This document shows, one piece after another, positions 1 to 8,453 of a stretch of DNA of 64,000 bases. The stretch is from positions 3,859,001-3,923,000 of the forward strand of contig NZ_CP080519.1 of NCBI RefSeq assembly GCF_019468465.1, read 5' to 3'. Position numbers and translations under genes: made by a program. Position 1 is the first letter of the stretch. The number at the start of each line of letters is the position of its first letter. Origin of the DNA: Amycolatopsis sp. DSM 110486 (lineage in GTDB: Bacteria; Actinomycetota; Actinomycetes; Mycobacteriales; Pseudonocardiaceae). The notes below the pieces were generated by a model, which made no database searches, was not told the DNA's origin, and worked only from the letters and a program-made list of their open reading frames with translations.

Positions 1-1254
1 CGCGGGCCGCTCGCCGGGCAGCGCCCACTCGGGCAGCCCGGCCTCGCTGACGCCGGAACCGGCGCACCAGAAGCGGAAGTTGTCGGCGTCGGCGCCATAC
101 GGGTGCGGGAACGCCATTTGCAGGTCGATGCGCGACGCCCAGATCGCGTGCGTCAGCCGGTTCAGCCCGGCAGCGGCCTGCGCCTGGTCCTCGGGCGTGG
201 CGAGCCACTCGCGCAGCGCCTGGCCGCCGTCCTCGCCGTACGCGTGCGGCGGCGCGGGCTTGTTCTTGCGCTCGGCCTTGATCCAGCCCTCGCGGAACAC
301 GCGGCGGGCGAGCTTCGGCACCTCGGTGCCGTCGCGGAAGTTCTTGAAGCCGTAGGGGATCGAGTCGAGCGTCTCGGCGTAGCCGGCTTCCCGCAGCTTC
401 GCGCCGTACGAGTCGCAGATGGCCCGCAGGTCGTCGCTGTGCGACAGCAGCACGCGCGGCTTGCGCGCGCAGTGGAAGCTCAGCAGCCACGGCTTCTCCG
501 GCCGGTAGCCGCTGAAGTGGAAGAAGCGCAGCTTCGCGCCGCCCGCGGTGTACGTGCCGTCGGCCTCGCGCGCGATCGGGCGCTCGTGGAGGTTCCAGTA
601 GGCGACGTCGAAACCCGGGTCGGTGACCACGTGGTTGCGGAACAGCGAGGGCACCTGGTCCACCCACCGCTGGTCGGTGAACAGCTGCTGCTCGGGCGCC
701 ACGATCGCGTCGTGGCGCAGGCGCCCGGCCCAGAAGTCAAGGAACGCGCCCGCGCCCTGGCCGACGCCGATGAAGCCGAGGTTGAACATGCCGGTGCCCA
801 TGATCACGGCGTCGTCCGGCTCGAGGCCGTCCTGCGGCAGCGGGGTCAGGAAGTGCGGCGCGAGCACGATGTCGTGCTCGCGGGCCAGCTCCGTGACCTC
901 AGGGATGGGGGCGAACAGCTCGATGTCCGGGTCGATGTACATCGCGACCTCGGACGTCTTCAGCAGCTCGCGCAGCAGATACGGCTTGGCCGACGTGGCG
1001 AGCTCGGTGACCGAGTACGCCGTGGCCATCCGCAGGTAGTCGGCCTCGTCGATGCCGAACGCGGCGGGGCCGACGACCTGCGTGCCGTCTTCGAGCTCGG
1101 TCACCTCGTCGCGCGGCGCGTCGATTACCGCGATCACGAAGCGGCCGCCCGGGTGCTGCGCGAGGTAGGACCGGGCCAGCACGCGCGCCGCGGGAACGTA
1201 GTTCCGCGCGACGATCGTGCAGGCCGTGGCTCCGGTGCTGCCGCGCTCAGGCAT
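1..1254 (-). CDS. glycosyltransferase, nucleotide-sugar (GT-A-like) type, 3' end beyond window
   Basis: The frame is open from the ATG at 1254 to the left edge (418 codons), so the C-terminus is missing. The N-terminal part reads like a Rossmann-type glycosyltransferase. Around residues 104-114 there is a hydrophobic stretch ending MYIDPDIELF, a DXD-like motif expected to hold a metal and nucleotide sugar. This is followed by LAPHFLTPLP, a GMFNLGFIG segment, TDQRWVDQVPSLF, DVAYWNLHERP and LRFFHFSGYRP, which is the order I know from bacterial cell-surface polysaccharide glycosyltransferases. The start codon overlaps the stop of the upstream gene by 8 nt, so the two are probably translationally coupled. 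The sugar and acceptor cannot be told. Family call is confident, specificity unknown. Confidence -1.
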   Translation of the reverse strand, partial: MPERGSTGATACTIVARNYVPAARVLARSYLAQHPGGRFVIAVIDAPRDEVTELEDGTQVVGPAAFGIDEADYLRMATAYSVTELATSAKPYLLRELLKTSEVAMYIDPDIELFAPIPEVTELAREHDIVLAPHFLTPLPQDGLEPDDAVIMGTGMFNLGFIGVGQGAGAFLDFWAGRLRHDAIVAPEQQLFTDQRWVDQVPSLFRNHVVTDPGFDVAYWNLHERPIAREADGTYTAGGAKLRFFHFSGYRPEKPWLLSFHCARKPRVLLSHSDDLRAICDSYGAKLREAGYAETLDSIPYGFKNFRDGTEVPKLARRVFREGWIKAERKNKPAPPHAYGEDGGQALREWLATPEDQAQAAAGLNRLTHAIWASRIDLQMAFPHPYGADADNFRFWCAGSGVSEAGLPEWALPGERPA

Positions 1255-2449
1255 CGGCAGGCAGGGTGGTGAGCTGCTGGTTCAGCGCGGAGGAGAAGTC
1301 CGCCTTCACCGTCGACAGGTCTCCCTTGCCGGAGACGTCGATGCGGACGATCACGTTGCCGTGCGCGTAGTGGCCGCGCTCCTGGGCGGACTGGCCGTCC
1401 TTCTTGTCGATCGTGGTCGCGAAGACGCCGTCGGGCGCGGCGGTGTCGCGCTTGGCGCCGTTGGTGACCTGGATCTGCATGAGCTTGTCGGCCGCGGTCG
1501 CCGCCGCGGTCGGGCTCGATGCCTGGGTCAGCAGCAGCGTGATCTGGTCACCGTTGTCGAGGTGGTAGACCACGAACTTCGCCTTGCTCGCGCCGGCGGC
1601 CTGGTAGGCCTCGAGCTCGTCGGGGTTCAGGTAGGACAGGCTGTTGACCTCGCTGAACGACGTGATGTCGTCGTGGGTCTCGGCCTTGCCCGGCATGTTC
1701 GCGACGGCCAGGGGGTCCGGCGGCTTCGGCGCGCTGGAGGGCGCCTGCTGCGTCGGCTGGGCGGTGGGCTGCTCGTTGCCGCCCCCGCTGTCCCGGCCCC
1801 AGAGCCAGTAGGCGCCGAAGGCGATCGCGGCCAGCACGACCACGGCGCCGACGATCGCGCCGACCTTCTTGCCGCTGCCCGACTTGGGCTTCTCGGCGAA
1901 GAATTCGGGACCCTGGCGGAAGGAGTCATTGCCCGACGGGCCGAGCGGAGGCAGTTCGCCGCCGCCCCACGGCGGGCTCTGGTCGCCCTCAGGCGCGTTC
2001 CACGGCTGCTGCTGCGGGAAGCCGCCGGCCGGGGAGGCCGGCTGCTGGAACCCACCGGGCGGGGAGTACTGCGCCTGCGGCGGCTGCTGCTGGGGCTGCA
2101 CGTACTCGGTGCGCGCGGGGTCGGCGTGCTGCTGCATCTGCCAGGACTGCACGGCCTGCGTGCGCTCCGCGCTCGGGTCACCGGCGGGCTGCTGCGGCGC
2201 GGCCGGGGGCTGTTGCTGCTGCTGCGGGGGCTGTTGCTGGGGCTGCTGGGGCATGCCCTGCGGCGGGCTGACCGGCGTGATGATCTGCGTCGAGTCCGCG
2301 CTCGGCGCGGCCTGCTGCGGCGCCGGCTGGTCCTGCTGGCCGACGGCCGAGGACAGCACCTGGTCGCGCCGGATCCGGTAGTCGTCCGCGGACAGCCGCC
2401 CTGACGCGAGCTCCTCGTCCAGCCGCCGCAGCTCCTCCTGCCAGGACAC
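1247..2449 (-). CDS. membrane-anchored protein with MSWQEELRRLD N-terminus and P/Q-rich linker
   Basis: 400 residues, function unknown. Residues 1-35 form a short charged helical module resembling a SHOCT-like segment (MSWQEELRRLDEELASGRLS). About 150 residues very rich in Gln and Pro follow, then a single membrane helix near residues 190-215 and a C-terminal extracytoplasmic domain of about 180 residues. The GTG start is chosen because a strong AAGGGGGG Shine-Dalgarno lies 6 nt upstream. The same N-terminal motif and architecture recur in the next gene upstream (2585-3856), so the two are paralogs. The 3' end overlaps the glycosyltransferase start, which suggests a joint role at the envelope; that is inference. 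Confidence -1.
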   Translation of the reverse strand: MSWQEELRRLDEELASGRLSADDYRIRRDQVLSSAVGQQDQPAPQQAAPSADSTQIITPVSPPQGMPQQPQQQPPQQQQQPPAAPQQPAGDPSAERTQAVQSWQMQQHADPARTEYVQPQQQPPQAQYSPPGGFQQPASPAGGFPQQQPWNAPEGDQSPPWGGGELPPLGPSGNDSFRQGPEFFAEKPKSGSGKKVGAIVGAVVVLAAIAFGAYWLWGRDSGGGNEQPTAQPTQQAPSSAPKPPDPLAVANMPGKAETHDDITSFSEVNSLSYLNPDELEAYQAAGASKAKFVVYHLDNGDQITLLLTQASSPTAAATAADKLMQIQVTNGAKRDTAAPDGVFATTIDKKDGQSAQERGHYAHGNVIVRIDVSGKGDLSTVKADFSSALNQQLTTLPADA

Positions 2450-2584
2450 CAGGGCCCCCCTTATCTGTCGGCATGGCGACGATCAGTGCGCCACCGCGAC
2501 CCGATGTGTGTGACGACGTGGACATTGTGCACGGCTGTGACCCCGCGCGACCCCGCGGGTCGACTTCCGTGGCCGGGGCTCGCG

Positions 2585-3856
2585 TCAGCGGGCGGGCAGG
2601 GCCGCCGCGACCTTCGTGCGGATCTGTTCGATCCGCGACCGGAGCACCACCGCGTCGTCGGTGAGCGGCTGCGACACGCCGATGCCGATCGCCACCGGAC
2701 CGGAGGTGTACCAGAACGCGAGGACGCGCCCGGCCGGGCTGCTGCCGGAGTAGAGCAGGTCCGTCGGCGCGGGTCCGAGCGGTGTGCTGTCGAAGCCGCC
2801 GGCCGTGAGGTTCTGCTTCAGGCCCTTCACGAGCTGCGCGGCCTGCGCGGGCGACGGCGTTGGCACGGCGAGCAGGATCGTGCCGTTGTCGGTGTGCGTG
2901 GTGTCGGCGTATGCGTGGTAGACGAGCTCGGTCGCGGTGGCGGTCTTCATCAGGTCCGCGTCGGCCTGCGACACGACCTTCAGCTGTACGGCCTTGTCGA
3001 GCGACATCGTCGAGTTGTCGGGGTTCGGCGTGCCCGCCAGCGCGGGCAGCTTGTCCTCCAGCGAGGCCGACGGGTCCTGGCCGCCGGTGGCCGAGGGGAT
3101 CGGTGGCGGCGAGACGGTGTCCGCGTTGTCGCTCTGGTTCGGCCGGTTGCCGATGTACCAGATCCCGCCGACGACCAGCGCCAGCACGACCAGCACCCCC
3201 AGCGACAGGAACAGCCACGTCGGCTTCTTCTTCCGCGGCGGCGCTTCCTCCCAGAGGCGGCGCAGCTCGGGCGTCTGCTGCCGCCCCAGGTCGGCCGTGT
3301 CGCCGGTGACGGGCAGGTAGCCGGTCGGGTTCGTGTCGGCCGGGCTCGGCGCGGTCGCGAACGACGGCTCGCCGTCCTTCGGGCTCCACCGCGGCTTCCG
3401 GGTCAGCGACGACCGGGGCGGCCGCTGCGGCTTGGCCTTCTTCTTTTCCTGCTTGTCTGGCTGCGGCTCCGCGGGCACGGGCTCGGTGACCTGCTGCTGG
3501 ACGGGGTGCCAGACCGGCTGGGGCTGGGGTTGCTGCTGCTGGGGCTGCTGCTGGATCGCCGGGTTGGCGCTGGCCCACGTGTTCGGCGTATTCGGAGTGG
3601 TCGGCGCCCAGCCCTGCTGGGGCTGGTCCCACGACACCGGCTCGGCGTTCCATGTCCCCGCGGCCGGGCTCGGCTCCGTGACCTGGGCCGGGATCTCACC
3701 CGCGCCCGCCCGTAGCGGCGACGCCACCGGCGAGGCCGCGCCCCCGCCTGAGGCCTCCGCGAGCAGCTCCTCGCGCTTGTGCCGGTGCTCGGCGTGCCCG
3801 ATCCGGCCCGCGGCCAGGTCGGAGTCCAGCCGCCGAAGCTCTTCCTGCCAGCTCAT
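2585..3856 (-). CDS. membrane-anchored paralog with MSWQEELRRLD N-terminus
   Basis: 423 residues, function unknown. The layout matches the neighbour at 1247-2449: an N-terminal helical module MSWQEELRRLDSDLAAGRIG, a long Gln/Pro-rich linker with QQQPQQQQ-type runs, basic residues before a membrane helix near residues 215-240 (LFLSLGVLVVLALVVGGIWY), and an outside domain of about 180 residues. The frame is open further upstream to 3895, but the ATG at 3856 has AGAGG 6 nt upstream and lines up exactly with the start of the paralog, so I use it. The outside domains of the pair differ much more than the N-terminal modules. Probably co-transcribed with the downstream paralog (135-nt gap). Confidence -1.
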   Translation of the reverse strand: MSWQEELRRLDSDLAAGRIGHAEHRHKREELLAEASGGGAASPVASPLRAGAGEIPAQVTEPSPAAGTWNAEPVSWDQPQQGWAPTTPNTPNTWASANPAIQQQPQQQQPQPQPVWHPVQQQVTEPVPAEPQPDKQEKKKAKPQRPPRSSLTRKPRWSPKDGEPSFATAPSPADTNPTGYLPVTGDTADLGRQQTPELRRLWEEAPPRKKKPTWLFLSLGVLVVLALVVGGIWYIGNRPNQSDNADTVSPPPIPSATGGQDPSASLEDKLPALAGTPNPDNSTMSLDKAVQLKVVSQADADLMKTATATELVYHAYADTTHTDNGTILLAVPTPSPAQAAQLVKGLKQNLTAGGFDSTPLGPAPTDLLYSGSSPAGRVLAFWYTSGPVAIGIGVSQPLTDDAVVLRSRIEQIRTKVAAALPAR

Positions 3857-3997
3857 CGCCATCCTCTGCCACTGGTCGGGGCCGTAGTTTTTCATGCACC
3901 CGGACCTGCGGGGGTACCGGTTTGTCGACTCGTGATCGATTCGTCGGCGAGATCATTCCGCGCCAGTCGCGTGGCGTCCAGGGTCCAGGGCCGTCCG

Positions 3998-4003
3998 TAG
4001 GAT
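3998..4003 (+). promoter_or_regulatory. -10 hexamer TAGGAT for a leaderless start
   Basis: TAGGAT lies 6 nt before the ATG at 4010, the spacing expected if transcription begins at the start codon. No Shine-Dalgarno is present. No convincing -35 is visible. Confidence -1.
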
Positions 4004-4009
4004 CGGTGT

Positions 4010-4309
4010 ATGTCCTCGAACCGCGGTGAGGTGCCCGCCGACGCCGCGACAGCGCGTTGGGAACGGCTCGGCGAAACGCTGGGCGCGATGGTGCGCGGTG
4101 AGACGACGGCCGGCGCCGCCAGCCGCAGCGTGCGTGAACAGTCGGAGCGGCTCGGTTCGCCCGAGGCCTTGCGTGACCTCCAGCGGTGGATCGCGATGCT
4201 CGACTCCTGGATCCCCACCGACGTCACACCCGTCAGCTTCTGCGAGGACCAGATCCTCCAACAGGCCCGTGAACTTCTTTCCGGAAACTGGCCACCCGTC
4301 ACCCGTTGA
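4010..4309 (+). CDS. small hypothetical protein
   Basis: 99 residues, not recognised. It is soluble, with no signal peptide or membrane segment, and predicted mainly helical, with a conserved-looking C-terminal half (DLQRWIAMLDSWIP followed by FCEDQILQQARELL). Wobble positions follow the genome bias, which supports real coding. The start ATG lacks a Shine-Dalgarno but has a well-placed -10 hexamer, so the mRNA is probably leaderless. It is divergent from the MSWQEELRRLD gene pair, with about 150 nt between starts. Function unknown. Confidence -1.
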   Translation: MSSNRGEVPADAATARWERLGETLGAMVRGETTAGAASRSVREQSERLGSPEALRDLQRWIAMLDSWIPTDVTPVSFCEDQILQQARELLSGNWPPVTR

Positions 4310-4420
4310 GCGCCAAAAATTGTCGTACACATGTTCTAAAATTGGCCGTGTCCAGGGGAGATGCCGCTCGCGTGACGGGGCGGCATCGGCGAAGAGTTCG
4401 GACCGGAAGGCGGCTGTCCC

Positions 4421-5026
4421 ATGGCCTACATCACCCTGCCCACGTTCGTCGGCTACAGCGCGAGCACGGGTCCCACGCGGTCGTCGTTCGTGCGGCGCCA
4501 GCGGCGGCTGTACGAGGACCCGGCGCGGGCGGCGTTCAACTACTACCGGCGGGCGGCCAACGCGGTGCGGGCCGGGCGAGCGGCGCGGCAGGACGAGGTG
4601 GCGATGCGTTCGCTGGTCCACCACGCCGACGACCGCACGCGCCCGCACTACTCGGCCATCGCCGAGGGGTGGCTGCGCTACCTGGGCCGGCGCGACCCGA
4701 AGCTGATCGAGGTCGGCCGGGCGCGCGTGCCGCTGGGGGAGCTGGAAGTGGGCCTGAGCCCGCAGCTCGGCCTGCGCAAGAGCAACGGTCAGCGGTACGC
4801 GACTTGGCTCTACTTCAAGGAGGAACCGCTCACGCGTGACGCCGCGCAGCTCGCGCTGTGGCTGCTCACCCAAGGCCTGTCCGACATCCTGCCGGGCGGC
4901 GAGGCGCTGGTCGTCGACGTGCGGCGCGCGAAGGAGTTCACACTCACGGCGCGCGACCGCGAGCGGCTGCGGCCGTGGGCGCACAGCGAGGCGTCGGCCT
5001 TCATGACCCTGTGGGACGCTGCGTGA
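4421..5026 (+). CDS. hypothetical protein, 201 aa
   Basis: Not recognised. The protein is soluble and rich in Arg and aromatic residues. The first 60 residues are strongly basic (FVRRQRRLYEDPARAAFNYYRRAANAVRAGRAARQDE); the rest alternates predicted strands and helices, including LYFKEEPLTRDAAQLALWLL. The Arg-rich N-terminus could contact nucleic acid or membrane phospholipid, but nothing shows this directly. The ATG at 4421 follows GGAAGG by about 10 nt. It stands alone in its transcription unit: 111 nt separate it from the gene before and 180 nt from the one after. Confidence -1.
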   Translation: MAYITLPTFVGYSASTGPTRSSFVRRQRRLYEDPARAAFNYYRRAANAVRAGRAARQDEVAMRSLVHHADDRTRPHYSAIAEGWLRYLGRRDPKLIEVGRARVPLGELEVGLSPQLGLRKSNGQRYATWLYFKEEPLTRDAAQLALWLLTQGLSDILPGGEALVVDVRRAKEFTLTARDRERLRPWAHSEASAFMTLWDAA

Positions 5027-5206
5027 GGTGACGATCGGTGACCGGGCGGCCCTGCTGCGCTCGGTCACCGCTCCCCAGGTCACGGCCTCGGGACACACCC
5101 ACTCGGGTGACGCATTTGGCACTGGGCGGCCGTGGACTGGACAATCTCGCCCCCGGACACGAAGCTTTCGACAGTTTGAGCCGGCCGATGACTTCGAGGT
5201 CGATAA

Positions 5207-5749
5207 GTGAACGCAGCAGCCTGGGAGCCACTCTCAAGAGTGGCCGACGAGCCCGCTTGGTACTGGGTCTACAACAAGCTCGGCTTCTGGCCGAGCACCT
5301 TCGCGCACGACTGGCCCGGCTTCCGCGAGCCCGCGCCGTCGCGTACGTGGGATCTGTCGGCGGGTGATTTCGACCGCGCGTCGGCGGAGTTCCGGCTCGG
5401 GCCGTACGCGGTGGAAGAGCCCGACGTCGCGCGGATCGTGCTGACGGCGCTGAAGGAGAGCGTGCGCGAGGACGAGTGGTTGTGGGTGCTGCACTGGCAG
5501 CACCAGTCGTTCAAGTTCTGGCCGCACCGCATGCCCGAGGGCGCGGCGTGGCCCGTGCCCGTGTTCCCGCGCGGCGACTACCACCTGTTCCTCGCCGCGG
5601 ACTTCAGCTTCGGCACGCTCGGGCACCCGTGGGAACGCACGTTGTGCGCGTTCGGCGATCGGCTGATGCCCGCCGTGGAGAAGTACGGACAGGGCGTGCT
5701 GACCAAGGTCCTGCGCCGCGACGGCCGCCCCAGCGCCTTGGCGCGCTGA
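5207..5749 (+). CDS. DUF2716 family protein
   Basis: 180 residues with the pattern I associate with DUF2716: an aromatic-rich N-terminal segment ending in SRTWDLS, a central EWLWVLHWQHQSFKFWPH block, and the C-terminal signature FPRGDYHLFLAADFSFGTLG followed by HPWERTLCAFGDRLM. Function of the family is unknown. The GTG start has GAGG 8 nt upstream. An Imm7-type immunity gene follows 85 nt downstream on the same strand. Together they could be an orphan toxin-immunity or inhibitor cassette, although no toxin gene is visible nearby. Confidence -1.
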   Translation: MNAAAWEPLSRVADEPAWYWVYNKLGFWPSTFAHDWPGFREPAPSRTWDLSAGDFDRASAEFRLGPYAVEEPDVARIVLTALKESVREDEWLWVLHWQHQSFKFWPHRMPEGAAWPVPVFPRGDYHLFLAADFSFGTLGHPWERTLCAFGDRLMPAVEKYGQGVLTKVLRRDGRPSALAR

Positions 5750-5821
5750 CCGCCCGTCCCGCCTGGGGAACCGCCCGTCTCGGCGGGCCGACCGGCGCAT
5801 CGGCGCAGCTTGTGGCGCTGC

Positions 5822-5827
5822 TACCGT
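5822..5827 (+). promoter_or_regulatory. -10 hexamer TACCGT for a leaderless start
   Basis: TACCGT sits 7 nt before the GTG at 5835, and no Shine-Dalgarno is present, so the Imm7-type gene may have its own leaderless transcript separate from the DUF2716 gene. Confidence -1.
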
Positions 5828-5834
5828 TCGCGAC

Positions 5835-6236
5835 GTGTACGAATACCACGGCTGGGTGACCATCGCGGCGACCACGAGCGGCGACGACGACGCTGCTCTG
5901 CTGGAGCGCCTGGTCGATCGCGTCCACCGAGCCGTGCGCGACGCCGGCACACTGGACCTCGTCGACCTCCGCTGGAGCGCGGGCATGCCGATGCTGCACC
6001 TCGGCGGCCTCGACAAGCACGGCGGCGCGATCGCGCCCGAGCTGCTGGAGACATTCACGCGCGTCGGTGAGCTGGCGCCCGGCTCGTACGGGTTGCTGCA
6101 CGTCTGGGACGACCAGGATCCCGACCACGACAACGAATTCCGCGTGTTCCGCATGGCGCGCGGCCTCGTGACCGAGTTCCGCGACGAGCACCTCACGCCG
6201 GTCGCCCCGACCGTGCTGGACGTGTACGAGCTGTAG
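5835..6236 (+). CDS. Imm7 family immunity protein
   Basis: 133 residues matching the Imm7 pattern: it opens MYEYHGWVTI and has a mid-protein GSYGLLHVWDDQDPDHDNEF segment, then RGLVTEFRDEHLTPVAPTV at the C-terminus. Imm7 proteins are soluble immunity factors of polymorphic toxin systems that neutralise a partner toxin in the cytoplasm. No toxin with WXG, RHS or LXG features lies within view, so this is either an orphan immunity gene guarding against kin toxins or a domesticated copy. Wobble use is like its neighbours. A strong hairpin terminator follows the stop. Confidence -1.
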   Translation: MYEYHGWVTIAATTSGDDDAALLERLVDRVHRAVRDAGTLDLVDLRWSAGMPMLHLGGLDKHGGAIAPELLETFTRVGELAPGSYGLLHVWDDQDPDHDNEFRVFRMARGLVTEFRDEHLTPVAPTVLDVYEL

Positions 6237-6244
6237 AAAACGCA

Positions 6245-6291
6245 CGAACGGCCCCTTCGCGCTTGTGGCGCGAAGGGGCCGTTCGCTTTTT
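6245..6291. terminator. strong intrinsic terminator, bidirectional position
   Basis: A perfect 17-bp stem (6245-6261 pairing with 6269-6285) has a 7-nt loop and is followed by CTTTTT. It lies between the ends of two convergent genes and can serve both. Confidence -1.
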
Positions 6292-6325
6292 CTGCCCGCG
6301 GGAGGGCGTTCTTGGTCGGACGCCG

Positions 6326-7798
6326 TCAGTGGTGGTGGTTCGGCGTCTGCGGGCGGCTGCCCGGCTCCTGGTGCGGCGGCTTCTGGTCCGTGCCCGGGAA
6401 CACCGGGGCGGGCAGGTTCGCTGCCTCATAGCGTGAGAGCGTGAGCGGGCCCGAGGTGTCGGGCAGCGTCGGCGGCTGCGCCTTGTGGTCGTTGAAGCGG
6501 AACGCCGAGGTCATGTCACCGAAGGTCTTGCGGCGCCAGTCGGAGATGTTCGTCTCCTTCACGCCGGTGACCTGCTCGAGGAACTGCAGCGTCGACGTGT
6601 GGTCGAACGGCTCGCTGCACACCCAGCCACCCGCGGTCCAGGGCGAGATCACGATCGCCGGCACGCGGTAGCCCGCGCCGACCGGGAGGCCGTTGCCCTT
6701 GGTGCCGCCGTGGGAGGTGCCGTTCACGAACTCGTGCGGGGTGCCGGCGGGCGGGATCGGCGGGACGACGTGGTCGAAGAGGCCGTCGTTCTCGTCGTAG
6801 TTGAGGATGAACACGGTCTTGGCCCACACGTCCGGGTTGGACGCGATGGCGTCGATCTTCGAGGCGACGAACGCCGCGCCCTCGGCGGGCGTGTAGTTCG
6901 GGTGCTCCGAAGCTGTGGAGGTGCAGATGATCCACGAGACGGTGGGCAGCTTGTCGTTGCGCGCGTCGTACTCGAACTGGCCCTCGGGGCGGTGGGTCAG
7001 GCCGTTGACGGCGAGCGGCGAGTCGGCCGGCGCGTTCTTGAAGTTGGCGAAGTTCTCGAGCATGTTGCAGCCGTAGGTGTCGCTCTGCTCGTAGACCTTC
7101 CAGCTCACGCCGGCGGCCTGGAGGCGCTCCGCGTACGTGGTCCAGGTGTAGCCGCCGGTGGGGGCGGTGTTTTCGAGGATGGGGCCGCCGTTGACGCCGT
7201 CGGGGTCGACGGTGCCGGTCATCCACATCATGCGGTTGGGCCACGTCGGGCCGAGCACCGAGCAGAAGTAGGAGTCGCACACGGTGAACGACTCGGCGAG
7301 CGCGAACTGGAACGGCAGGTCGGCGCGCGTGTGGTAGCCCATCACGTACGGGCCGTTCTTGCCGTCGGCCTTGCGGTGCGCCGGGAGCCAGCTGTCCATC
7401 TTGCCGCCGTTGAGGGCGTCGTGCTGGACCTGCCAGGCGTGGGAGGTGGAGGGGATCTTCTGGGCGTTGGTGGCGTGCGTGTCGAGGTGGAACGGCAGCG
7501 CGTAGCCGGCGGGGTTCTCGGCGTCGGGCTGGTAGAACACGGACTTGCCGTTCGGCAGCTTCTGGGCGTGCGGGTCGCCGAACCCGCGAACGCCGCGCAT
7601 GGTGCCGAAGTAGTGGTCGAACGACCGGTTTTCCTGCATCAGCAGCACGACGTGCTCGATGTCCTTGATCGAGCCGTGCTTGGGCGCTCCCTGCGCGAGC
7701 GCCTTCTGCACGCTGGGCGGAAGGAGCGTGGCCGCGGCAGCGGCGGCGGCAGCCCCGGCGGTGGATCCGAGAAGACGGCGACGAGTCAGTTCGGTCAT
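6326..7798 (-). CDS. Tat-exported phospholipase C-type phosphoesterase
   Basis: 490 residues. It opens with a twin-arginine signal (LTRRRLLGSTAGAAAAAAAA, then an ALAQ cleavage region), so it is folded before export. The catalytic family signature follows: EHVVLLMQENRSFDHYFG, with later metal or phosphate ligands in FILNYDENDGLFDHV, SHGGTKGNG and PWTAGGWVCSEPFDHTST. These place it in the phosphoesterase family of bacterial phospholipase C and AcpA-type phosphatases, which cleave phospholipid head groups or phosphomonoesters outside the cell. The ATG at 7798 is preferred over a GTG at 7807 because the GTG forms part of the AGGG ribosome-binding site. Substrate (phosphatidylcholine or other) is not decidable. 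Confidence -1.
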   Translation of the reverse strand: MTELTRRRLLGSTAGAAAAAAAATLLPPSVQKALAQGAPKHGSIKDIEHVVLLMQENRSFDHYFGTMRGVRGFGDPHAQKLPNGKSVFYQPDAENPAGYALPFHLDTHATNAQKIPSTSHAWQVQHDALNGGKMDSWLPAHRKADGKNGPYVMGYHTRADLPFQFALAESFTVCDSYFCSVLGPTWPNRMMWMTGTVDPDGVNGGPILENTAPTGGYTWTTYAERLQAAGVSWKVYEQSDTYGCNMLENFANFKNAPADSPLAVNGLTHRPEGQFEYDARNDKLPTVSWIICTSTASEHPNYTPAEGAAFVASKIDAIASNPDVWAKTVFILNYDENDGLFDHVVPPIPPAGTPHEFVNGTSHGGTKGNGLPVGAGYRVPAIVISPWTAGGWVCSEPFDHTSTLQFLEQVTGVKETNISDWRRKTFGDMTSAFRFNDHKAQPPTLPDTSGPLTLSRYEAANLPAPVFPGTDQKPPHQEPGSRPQTPNHHH

Positions 7799-8077
7799 GG
7801 CTGACACCCTGCAGCCACGCCGTCACCCAAAAAGGTGGTTATCTCAGAACGAGTGACTAACACATGATGAAAACAACTTCCGAACTACCCAACAACCCCG
7901 AACCGCCCCGTTCCCGCTGGTAAACGCATTAGGCCACCCGGCGGTTCCCCTCGACCCTCCGCGCTGCCTTGCCTCCCGCTAGCCCGCCCCTAACCCTCCG
8001 CTTGCCTTCGGCGCGCTCCTCGGCTGCGCACTCGGGCCTCGCCCTGCCGGAGTCGGCTCACCTGCCTGGGCGATTTG
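7799..8077. other. intergenic stretch without a recognisable gene
   Basis: Contains the presumed promoter of the phospholipase gene. Open frames here are short and cross the downstream repeats. I see no RNA gene or operator. Confidence -1.
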
Positions 8078-8222
8078 CGGGTGCCGCTGGACGCACCCCG
8101 ATCATCGATTGTCACGACGGTCTGGCTCACCTTGTCAAGGCGGGAAAGCGTGCCTTGACAAGCCGATCCAGCCCGTGTGGGAGCTGCGGATCGAGATGCA
8201 GGGAGGGGCCTGGGTGCGCCCG
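8078..8222. repeat. dispersed hairpin element, copy 1 (degenerate)
   Basis: The centre is an imperfect inverted repeat, 8118-8140 against 8153-8175, around a 12-nt loop CGGGAAAGCGTG. The inner ten base pairs (CTTGTCAAGG/CCTTGACAAG) are perfect. Flanks on both sides also match the copy at about 57008-57160: upstream GCACCCCG and GTCAC(g/t)ACGGTCTGG, downstream GGATCGAG(a/g)TGCAGGG and CTGGGTGCGC. The shared loop and flanks mark one element family of about 145 bp, not chance palindromes. It carries no protein-coding capacity. Confidence -1.
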
Positions 8223-8453
8223 CCGCAGCGCCGCCACCTGCGCTTGGCGAGATGGCAGTCGCCGCCGGTCAGGAGATCGCTCGGCCACTGCGCTCAGCCC
8301 GCGCGCCTGCCCGCCGCCCGCTGAGCCCACTCCGCCAGACACGTCGCCCGCACCCTCAAGGCGATTCTCTCCCCGGGACACTCCGGCCGCGCAGCGCGCC
8401 GCCCGCACCGCACCACCGCGGTTCTCTCACCGACCAACTCACCCGAGCACAAC

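Noticed and set aside
103..1272. Long plus-strand frame across the glycosyltransferase gene
   Set aside because: Arg/Val-rich with no domain; the opposite strand gives a clear glycosyltransferase.
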